A stretch of 56,188 bases of DNA from a virus: positions 1 through 56,188 of IMG/VR virus record IMGVR_UViG_3300030329_001842, one strand, 5' to 3'. The notes under the pieces are model-generated. The model had not been told where the DNA came from and ran no database searches. It worked only from the letters and a program-made list of their open reading frames with translations. A program made the translations under genes and the position numbers. Shown here in pieces: positions 50,770 through 56,188 of the stretch. Numbering within the stretch: the stretch's first letter is position 1; each line of letters begins with the position of its first letter.

Positions 50770-51350
50770 TTCCAGCTCTCCTCATCATATCCTGTTAATT
50801 TAAATAATCTTTTAAGGTATTTATTAGCAAGTATATTATCTACTAATTCTTGATTCCAATACTGTTTCCAACCACCTTCTACTAACCTTTGTCTACCCTT
50901 TCCTAACACATCATAATCAGGTGTATTGATTGTAAAGAAAAGTTCATCTCCTAATTCTTCTGCCTTTTCTTTTAATTCTGGTATTTCCATTAAAGAACCA
51001 TACATATCATCACATTTAATAAAATAATCAGGAGTAAAACCATCTTCTTCCCATTGTTTAACTTGTTTCATCAATTCTAGATTCATCAAATTATTCTTTA
51101 AATAATCATCAAAGTTATCTAATTGCTTATGGTCAAATAATACAGCAGTTATCCATTCATAAGGATTCCTTGTATTTACTATTTTTTTATATCCATCCTT
51201 AAAGGAGTTGTTATCGTAGTTATTTCTTCTACCTCCAGCTCCCTTTTTGGTAGGCATATCAAATAAATTAGTAAAAGCCCAGAACATAGTAGCACTGCCA
51301 TTTGCTCCTATCCCCCACCAGTGTATCTTATATTCGTCTGATGTAATCAT
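50766..51350 (-). CDS. Sulfotransferase-like protein 2
   Basis: The protein (194 residues from MITSDEYKIHWWGIG) has a 5'-phosphosulfate-like loop GIGANGSATMFWAF near the N-terminus, where other sulfotransferases have PKxGTT, and the 3'-phosphate motif VNTRNPYEWITAVLF. It ends with LKRLFKLTGYDEESW. ATG 51350 overlaps the polymerase stop as ATGA; the earlier ATG at 51356 is possible. With the gene at 2344 this makes two sulfotransferases. It may sulfate the glycans put on by the neighbouring glycosyltransferases, which is inference. Confidence 0.68.
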   Translation of the reverse strand: MITSDEYKIHWWGIGANGSATMFWAFTNLFDMPTKKGAGGRRNNYDNNSFKDGYKKIVNTRNPYEWITAVLFDHKQLDNFDDYLKNNLMNLELMKQVKQWEEDGFTPDYFIKCDDMYGSLMEIPELKEKAEELGDELFFTINTPDYDVLGKGRQRLVEGGWKQYWNQELVDNILANKYLKRLFKLTGYDEESWK

Positions 51351-53566
51351 ACCCATTCCATTAAACTTTGTTGACTTCTATCTAATAAAGTTAGAGGTGG
51401 TTTTTTCTTAACATAATGTGCCAACCCAAACTTATCTAATAGTTTAGTAACAATGTTCCAATAATAAGAAACATCTAAATCAGTTTTAGACTTAACAAGT
51501 TCTTTAATCCTATACCCATCTTTAGTTTTATAATATTCATAAGTAGTTCTTATCTCTGGTTGTATACCTACTTCTATACCCTGTTTTACGAGTGGTATCA
51601 TCATATCCGTTTCAGATTTATAATCTTCGAATTTCCTATTTAACGTTCTCCTTTGTATGAACGTCTCCATTGGTAAATCATCAAAATTATATAATTCGTC
51701 AATAAACGTATTTGTAACTCTATTATCTAACCTTGCATCTATAAGTCTATTTAAGATAGATTTATAAAACTTACTTCTGGTAGAAGCTTTAAAAGTCGAG
51801 CCGTGCTTTGTAATAGAACCATCCTCGTTACGAAGTACATAATTACCAATTTGTATCCATATTCCTTCTCTAAATACATCTTTATCTAGTGATATCCAAT
51901 TTGATTCTGTGTTAGGTATGGTGGCTTCTAGTATCAAACGTAGTCTTTTCGTTAACCAGTCTACGTCAATATCACAATTAGTATTGATACCATCAGTGTG
52001 GCAATAAACCACAGCCTTATCTCCATATTTCTTCCTGATGAGTTCGATTCCCGTAGTAAGTAAAAACCTAGCAACCGCAGTAATTGTAATACCAACAGAC
52101 ATATCACCGTAGTTGAGGTAAGGGTTTGTATTAGCTCCATAGAATGTATTCACCATAATCTTTAACGCATTGGACTTACTATCTCCTTCTTTTGTCCCCA
52201 TTTCTTTAAATGGTTTCCTTAATTCTGTAAATTGTTTACACATATCATATAGACAACTGCGTTTAGTATTGTCTATCGAAACCTTCACTCTCTTACCTAT
52301 CCTATTGTCAGGTATATAAAGGTTTCCATTTTTATACTCTAATTTGTCACTATATTCATCATATCCAACTATTTTAGTAGTATCAGGGCCTAAATTTAAG
52401 GCCATAGCTATAGAAGGATAGAATGATGCGAAATCCACTTTAATATTTTTAGCGTGGAATCCGGGTTCAAATAAATCAATATAAGCTGCTTGAAAATTAC
52501 CTTTGTCAGACTTATATATCTCAGGGTGTCTATCTCTATTAATGTCAGTAGTTACTATCTGTTCTTTAAACAACGCTCTACCTTGTAGAATCTTTGTAAC
52601 ATATGAACTAGGTGCGTTGATATACGTGTCTAACGGCACACCTATAAATTCAGCTGTGAACTCCAGTCTTGGATAGTAGTGGTCAAATAGATACTTTGTA
52701 CAATCTACATCAGACAGGACATAATCGTGGATTTCAGATAAGCTGTAATCCAGTAAATCTTTTTCACTAAAGTCTAATTCAATAGGCTCTAGTCCAAAAT
52801 ATCTACTGACAGGCTTAAGACCACGTGGTAATCCTGAAAGGGCATAATCAAGGCGAGTATGTCTTAATAAATCAAGAACTACTCTCCCTCCTGCACGCAT
52901 TCGTAGGTCGTCAGAATCTCTCTGAGGTTGCCAACCATAGTCTGACCCATCACGATTCAATAATTTCTTATAGTTTCGTATGCCATGATAGGCTGCACGA
53001 TATAGAATCTGAGGGATATCATAACCTACAAGGTTATATCCATAGATTATATCTGGGTCATAGTCTTTAACAAACTTAGCAAAGTCCATTAAGACTTGTT
53101 TATCATCTTCTCCATCCCATAGATAGACTTCACGTTCTCCGGTTGAAGTGACAATCCCGATTGCCACTACGGGGTAGTTTTCCCCGAAGGGAAACGACCC
53201 GTCGGGACTATGAGTCTCTATATCAAAACAGAGAGATTTCACAGGTTGGTCATTAGCGAATTCATAAAAATAATCTGGATGCTCTATTAAGAGTCTATCC
53301 ATAATTTGTTCTCTACCTCCATCAAGCATTAGGCTCGATGGAAGCTCTTCACCGGCTCTATAATACTCCTTTCGCAGCAAGATAGAGCCTTCTTTGCCTG
53401 TTCTATTATATTGTTTGCCTGTTTCTGCATCAGGCACATAACAGTAAGGCTTATATGGTACAACATGGCTTTCTTTCTTACCATTACGCCACATTATACT
53501 TTGTAAATTACCAGTCTCAAGATTAACAGTGTTGGGACTACATATCCCTATAAGTGGAACTTTCAA
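51347..53566 (-). CDS. polB: Family B DNA polymerase
   Basis: The 739-residue replicative polymerase has a proofreading exonuclease (CFDIETHS with Asp115 and Glu117; NLVGYDIP with Asp183; YVLSDVDCTKY with Asp286) and a polymerase domain (motif A VDFASFYPS with Asp378; motif B KIMVNTFYGAN with Lys469; motif C YCHTDG with Asp525). Motif C has His where most family B enzymes have the first Asp of DTD, but the catalytic Asp is present. The start is TTG: it overlaps the upstream stop (TTGA) and has an excellent GGAGGTG ribosome-binding site. No intein is present. It leads the modification genes downstream. Confidence 0.96.
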   Translation of the reverse strand: MKVPLIGICSPNTVNLETGNLQSIMWRNGKKESHVVPYKPYCYVPDAETGKQYNRTGKEGSILLRKEYYRAGEELPSSLMLDGGREQIMDRLLIEHPDYFYEFANDQPVKSLCFDIETHSPDGSFPFGENYPVVAIGIVTSTGEREVYLWDGEDDKQVLMDFAKFVKDYDPDIIYGYNLVGYDIPQILYRAAYHGIRNYKKLLNRDGSDYGWQPQRDSDDLRMRAGGRVVLDLLRHTRLDYALSGLPRGLKPVSRYFGLEPIELDFSEKDLLDYSLSEIHDYVLSDVDCTKYLFDHYYPRLEFTAEFIGVPLDTYINAPSSYVTKILQGRALFKEQIVTTDINRDRHPEIYKSDKGNFQAAYIDLFEPGFHAKNIKVDFASFYPSIAMALNLGPDTTKIVGYDEYSDKLEYKNGNLYIPDNRIGKRVKVSIDNTKRSCLYDMCKQFTELRKPFKEMGTKEGDSKSNALKIMVNTFYGANTNPYLNYGDMSVGITITAVARFLLTTGIELIRKKYGDKAVVYCHTDGINTNCDIDVDWLTKRLRLILEATIPNTESNWISLDKDVFREGIWIQIGNYVLRNEDGSITKHGSTFKASTRSKFYKSILNRLIDARLDNRVTNTFIDELYNFDDLPMETFIQRRTLNRKFEDYKSETDMMIPLVKQGIEVGIQPEIRTTYEYYKTKDGYRIKELVKSKTDLDVSYYWNIVTKLLDKFGLAHYVKKKPPLTLLDRSQQSLMEWV

Positions 53567-53766
53567 TCTTTCACCTCCAGTTCTACTCCTAAAAGTTTTT
53601 CAAGTCTACCTAATTGAACTCCAAGAGCATTTATAGTTTTATCGAATCTTTTTACCATACCTAATAATGCCTTTTCATCCATTTGTCTTCTATGGACAGC
53701 ATTTATCTTTTTAGTTAATTCACCTATTTTATATATATGAGCCCAAAATACCTTCTCAGTGCTCAT
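53563..53766 (-). CDS. Small coiled-coil protein, 67 aa
   Basis: The protein (MSTEKVFWAHIYKIGELTKKINAVHRRQMDEKALLGMVKRFDK) is a helical protein ending in a leucine-rich heptad-like stretch (LGVQLGRLEKLLGVELEV). Its ATG overlaps the preceding 42-aa ORF by ATGA. The function is unknown; it may be a polymerase-associated coiled coil. Confidence 0.62.
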   Translation of the reverse strand: MSTEKVFWAHIYKIGELTKKINAVHRRQMDEKALLGMVKRFDKTINALGVQLGRLEKLLGVELEVKD

Positions 53767-53891
53767 TTTGTTATTCTCTCAACTATTTTCTCTAATAAGT
53801 CTACAATTAGACCTATTTGTGCTTGTATTTCATCTAACTTCCTGTTAGACGTTCTATTACTTCTTACTTTTCCATTGTCGTTTCCAACCAT
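53763..53891 (-). CDS. Small protein, 42 aa
   Basis: The product begins MVGNDNGKVRSNRTSNRKLDEIQAQI and continues as one amphipathic helix (IVDLLEKIVERITK). It has overlapping stop and start with the 67-aa gene and starts within the 3' end of the upstream zinc-protein gene. Both products are helical and may be partners. No family is recognised. Confidence 0.5.
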   Translation of the reverse strand: MVGNDNGKVRSNRTSNRKLDEIQAQIGLIVDLLEKIVERITK

Positions 53892-54088
53892 TTCTCTTGC
53901 TCCTTTTTCAAACAGTATATCTTATAACACTCCTCACATCTATATGTCTGGAATGTTTTAGAATATATGTATTCATTACATTCATCTCCTATACATTTCA
54001 ATTTCTTAGCTCCTGTTTTACCGTCACAATTACAGTTGTGGTGACCGTATTCACAGTTGCAAATCCAGAAGTTCGTTACTTTATCCAT
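53864..54088 (-). CDS. Cysteine-rich zinc-binding protein, 74 aa
   Basis: The product from MDKVTNFWICNCEYGHHNCNC contains about nine cysteines plus histidines in ICNCEYGHHNCNC, LKCIGDECNEYI and YRCEECYKIYC. Two CxxC-type ribbons are likely. The frame opens at 54118, but the TATA box at 54131-54140 puts transcription start near 54110, so ATG 54088 is the sensible start. It is probably a nucleic-acid-binding zinc protein. Confidence 0.6.
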   Translation of the reverse strand: MDKVTNFWICNCEYGHHNCNCDGKTGAKKLKCIGDECNEYIYSKTFQTYRCEECYKIYCLKKEQEKWLETTMEK

Positions 54089-54336
54089 AAATAATATCCT
54101 ATTACTATCAAACAACATATATTACCCAGAGTATATAAAGCTATCGTTGCCCAATCTATGTCCTTTTTCTTATTTTTAACCACTTTAGCTTTAGTTGTCT
54201 TAACTTGATAATGTGGTATTGCGTTCCAACACTCATCACATAGATATGCTCTAACGTGGGGTGCGTCGCTGGTATAGTGGGTGCGACACCTGTTACAGTT
54301 GTGCCACATAACTTTATAATAATCTGGTTTACTCAT
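54076..54336 (-). CDS. Zinc-ribbon protein with C-terminal membrane anchor, 86 aa
   Basis: The protein has an N-terminal ribbon (HNCNRCRTHY ... YLCDECWNAIP, two CxxC pairs), a basic linker (KTTKAKVVKNKKK) and a C-terminal hydrophobic helix (ATIALYTLGNICCLIVIGYYLWI). It would be a small tail-anchored protein. Its start overlaps the 3' end of the isoprenoid synthase gene. An internal promoter for the next gene lies in its 3' part. Confidence 0.62.
   Translation of the reverse strand: MSKPDYYKVMWHNCNRCRTHYTSDAPHVRAYLCDECWNAIPHYQVKTTKAKVVKNKKKDIDWATIALYTLGNICCLIVIGYYLWIK
54131..54146 (-). promoter_or_regulatory. Internal promoter, minus strand
   Basis: On the minus strand GATAGCTTTATATAC lies inside the 86-aa gene, with its TATA centre about 47 bases before ATG 54088. 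It may provide independent expression of the zinc protein, the polymerase and the modification block. Confidence 0.65.
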
Positions 54337-54934
54337 TCCTTTCTGCTACTCCTAAATATGCAGCGTTGGCTTTAAAGATAGGACCACGTAATTCTTCAGG
54401 GATATAGTGGATACCTTCCATGCCTTCTTCTAGGTTCTCTTTGAATAGACGTATGTATATATCATGATTAGCACTTATATACTCATATCCCTTTTCTAAG
54501 TCTTCTTCATAATCTCTTACGAAGTTAATAATCTGATATGCTCTTCCTAATGCTCTTGCATAGTAATCAGCTTCAGGTGGACAACCTAATATACGTGCCA
54601 TCATACATCCTACTGACTCAGAAGAACCTTTACAGTATTCTAACATAGATACCATTGTGTGTTTCTTCTTATGTAAGTCTGTAAACATAGCATGATGGAA
54701 ATCTTCTAACCATTCTCCTTTAAATTCATACTTAGCACTAACTTCGTGAAATGCCTCAATAACCATTCTATATTGTTTGAAGTCATCGTCGTAATTAACT
54801 CCTTCTACCATTTCATCTATCACTCTGAGATAAGCATATAACTTATATATATCCTTTCTTATCTCATCAGGCCATTCTTCTACACATGCAAAGAATGTAG
54901 TGCTATACTCTTCCATTATGTCTTTACTACTCAT
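54329..54934 (-). CDS. Squalene/phytoene synthase family protein
   Basis: The product (201 residues from MSSKDIMEEYSTTFF) keeps both metal-binding regions of head-to-head prenyl synthases: LYAYLRVIDEMVEG (first motif, Asp40, Glu41 and Glu44, where bacterial enzymes have DDxxD) and GRAYQIINFVRDYEEDLEKG (second motif, Arg140, Asp141, Glu144, Asp145). The family condenses two prenyl diphosphates into phytoene or squalene. The protein is roughly 80-90 residues shorter than usual cellular enzymes. The start at 54934 overlaps the upstream stop as ATGA; the longer frame runs through the upstream gene. It is a candidate auxiliary metabolic gene affecting carotenoid, retinal or membrane lipid supply. 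Confidence 0.85.
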   Translation of the reverse strand: MSSKDIMEEYSTTFFACVEEWPDEIRKDIYKLYAYLRVIDEMVEGVNYDDDFKQYRMVIEAFHEVSAKYEFKGEWLEDFHHAMFTDLHKKKHTMVSMLEYCKGSSESVGCMMARILGCPPEADYYARALGRAYQIINFVRDYEEDLEKGYEYISANHDIYIRLFKENLEEGMEGIHYIPEELRGPIFKANAAYLGVAERNE

Positions 54935-55203
54935 CCTGCTGGTCCCGGCTTTGATAGCTCTTCTTCTCCTTCTTCCATTTCCTCGAAGTATCCATACGCT
55001 TCCATTTGTTGTATCAGTGCCATACAATCTTGTATAGAAACAGCCCATGCCATATGCATAAGTTGTTCATCGGTCATTTCCGCACCTATAATAGGACTGG
55101 CACCTTCCTTTATCTGTTGCTGGTGATACATCCAACATGAGTGTAATAACTGCACCCATCTTTCTCTTTCTTCGGTTTTAGTATTATCTATTATCCCCGT
55201 CAC
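54931..55203 (-). CDS. Hypothetical protein, 90 aa
   Basis: The probable start is GTG at 55203, inside the MazG gene end. The product is helical, with RWVQLLHSCWMYHQQQIKEG, EQLMHMAWAVSIQDCMALIQQMEAYG and an acidic tail. No family is recognised. It may be a partner of one of its neighbours. Confidence 0.58.
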   Translation of the reverse strand: MTGIIDNTKTEERERWVQLLHSCWMYHQQQIKEGASPIIGAEMTDEQLMHMAWAVSIQDCMALIQQMEAYGYFEEMEEGEEELSKPGPAG

Positions 55204-55495
55204 CTTTCAATACTCCTCTTTCTTTTCTATCAGTGAGTTTTAAGTAGTTCTCATGTAATACTTCTACTAGTGTCATGTCATACATATCAAATAGTCTTGC
55301 CATATACCACATTACATCACCGAGTTCTCCACGAATCTCTTTATACTTATCTCCATCTCCACGAACTTGTTTCTTGTATTTACCCAATACTTCTCCAACT
55401 TCGTTTGCTAAACCTATCATTAGGTATTCTTCTTCTTTTTCTTTAGGGTAAACAGCTGTTTCCCTTGTCCATTTTTTATATGTTTCAAAATCCAT
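55184..55495 (-). CDS. mazG: MazG-like nucleotide pyrophosphohydrolase
   Basis: The 103-residue protein shows the all-helical MazG core: LMIGLANEVGEVLGKYKK (the ExxE pair), KEIRGELGDVMWYMARLFDMY (the ExxD motif) and LTDRKERGVLKG. Relatives hydrolyse NTPs or ppGpp-like alarmones and are frequent in marine phages, where they keep the host in a growing state. The length fits a single-domain type. Its ATG follows two bases after the stop of the 57-aa ORF. Confidence 0.88.
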   Translation of the reverse strand: MDFETYKKWTRETAVYPKEKEEEYLMIGLANEVGEVLGKYKKQVRGDGDKYKEIRGELGDVMWYMARLFDMYDMTLVEVLHENYLKLTDRKERGVLKGDGDNR

Positions 55496-55669
55496 CTATA
55501 TCTCCAAATCTCTATATTCATCAGCTGATAGAAAACCTGATAATGTTCCTCTACCTGCTATGTTTCTTCTCATATATCTCAGGAAGTCTATTGTAACTTC
55601 TAATCCTTTATCTTCTAAGTCTTCGTTTATACATTGTAAATGCCATATTAAATCTTCTATCACTATCAT
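55496..55669 (-). CDS. Small protein, 57 aa
   Basis: The protein begins MIVIEDLIWHLQCINEDLED and contains KGLEVTIDFLRYMRRNIAGRG. It is coupled to the initiation factor gene upstream by ATGA overlap and lies two bases before the MazG gene. It is helical with no recognised family. Confidence 0.6.
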   Translation of the reverse strand: MIVIEDLIWHLQCINEDLEDKGLEVTIDFLRYMRRNIAGRGTLSGFLSADEYRDLEI

Positions 55670-56010
55670 ATAACTAACTCCTCTGGTACCATATCTCTAC
55701 GATATAACCAGTTTCTTTCTGCGGGTAGATACCTATATACTAGGTCAGCCTTTATATCTGTTTGCACGGGCCAAGGCTTTATCAATATTAAATCATTGAC
55801 TCTACACCACATTCTACGTTTGAGTTTGCCCGGAATTCTTATCATACGATTATTACCATCTTCACATAGAGCAGACATACGTGAACCACCTTGCATTTCT
55901 CTGATGACAGCAAATTGCATGTCACCACGTGGTAGTTTACCTGCTCTTTTCTCTGTGCTTCCAGCTTTTGATTTCTTCAACTTCTTCTTTCCCATAGTCT
56001 CCTTTCGCAT
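55666..56010 (-). CDS. Translation initiation factor aIF1A
   Basis: The 114-residue protein matches archaeal/eukaryotic IF1A: basic N-terminus (KKKLKKSKAGSTEKR), LPRGDMQFAVIREMQGGSRMSALCEDGNNRMIRIPGKLKRRMWCRVNDLILIKPW (the OB fold), and a helical C-terminal region (ADLVYRYLPAERNWLYRRDMVPEEL). In archaea this protein binds the A site of the small ribosomal subunit during start selection. A viral copy may favour leaderless viral mRNAs, which is inference. Two starts are possible (ATG at 56010 or 55995); the earlier is given. It overlaps the partial upstream gene. Confidence 0.93.
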   Translation of the reverse strand: MRKETMGKKKLKKSKAGSTEKRAGKLPRGDMQFAVIREMQGGSRMSALCEDGNNRMIRIPGKLKRRMWCRVNDLILIKPWPVQTDIKADLVYRYLPAERNWLYRRDMVPEELVI

Positions 56011-56188
56011 TTAATAAGAATTCAACTTCACTCCATTCATTCTCAACTACCCAGCGGTAGTCTTCTTTTGTTTTAAACATATCTGGCCAGTCACCCCCCA
56101 CTACTTCTACAGTAGAAGCAGATGGAGCATCAGCTAATATGTTCACAGTCTCACCAGTAAATGGGTCTGTTATCTCTATGTCTTGGCA
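55937..56188 (-). CDS. Partial ORF running off the right end
   Basis: The frame is open to the window edge. The visible C-terminal part reads CQDIEITDPFTGETVNILADAPSASTVEVVGGDWPDMF and so on, ending ...EIKSWKHREKSR. The GTG at 56146 is within a longer frame and need not be the start. The TDPFTGE motif looks like the end of a zinc-containing domain. It overlaps the aIF1A gene start. It cannot be identified from this fragment. Confidence 0.55.
   Translation of the reverse strand, partial: CQDIEITDPFTGETVNILADAPSASTVEVVGGDWPDMFKTKEDYRWVVENEWSEVEFLLNAKGDYGKEEVEEIKSWKHREKSR

Noticed and set aside
52312-52330. TATA-like words inside the polymerase gene (and at about 41824 and 50080)
   Set aside because: They fall inside coding sequence with no start codon or ribosome-binding site at the proper distance; expected by chance in AT-rich DNA.

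Overview
This window reads as part of the genome of a head-tailed double-stranded DNA virus (Caudoviricetes-type morphogenesis genes) that infects an archaeon, most plausibly a marine planktonic euryarchaeon of the Marine Group II/Poseidoniales type. The archaeal assignment rests on an archaeo-eukaryotic primase small subunit, a family B DNA polymerase, a translation initiation factor of the aIF1A family, and repeated archaeal BRE/TATA promoters, several of them so close to the ATG that the transcripts would be leaderless or nearly so. The marine assignment is an inference from overall resemblance to magrovirus-like genomes; no database was searched.

Layout. Positions 1-2000 hold a minus-strand cluster of very small overlapping ORFs, a tRNA-Glu gene with an encoded CCA end, hairpins and a duplicated promoter cassette. 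From 2048 to 41517 nearly everything is on the plus strand: an Nmad1-like protein, a sulfotransferase, a RecB/Cas4-type nuclease, membrane proteins, large terminase, portal, fused protease-scaffold, decoration protein, HK97-type capsid protein, a fibre-like protein, a 2310-residue collagen-like protein ending in a Hint domain, connector and neck proteins, two tail-tube paralogues, frameshifted tail-assembly chaperones, tape measure, two very large tail proteins and a baseplate hub. From 41514 to the right end everything is on the minus strand: class II ribonucleotide reductase, small zinc and basic proteins, primase, a HAD-like protein, a block of protein-modification enzymes, DNA polymerase B, zinc-finger proteins, a squalene/phytoene synthase homologue, MazG, aIF1A and a partial gene.

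The standout is the minus-strand block 46771-50769. It encodes, in one overlapping run, a PLOD-type glycosyltransferase, four 2-oxoglutarate/Fe(II) oxygenases (one close to the catalytic domain of animal lysyl hydroxylase, one PKHD/prolyl-hydroxylase-like, two more divergent) and a GT25 glycosyltransferase of the procollagen galactosyltransferase family; a sulfotransferase-like gene is joined to its upstream end. The same genome makes a giant Gly-X-Y protein in which lysine sits again and again at the Y position. Together they look like a virus-encoded collagen hydroxylation and glycosylation pathway for decorating a virion fibre.

Other points: a clear -1 programmed frameshift signal in the tail chaperones, a recurrent 16-base promoter word fused to upstream TAG stops, a candidate small structured RNA with its own promoter, a 15-residue peptide with six cysteines, and host-directed genes (squalene/phytoene synthase, aIF1A, tRNA-Glu). 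All functional calls are from reading sequence motifs by eye.
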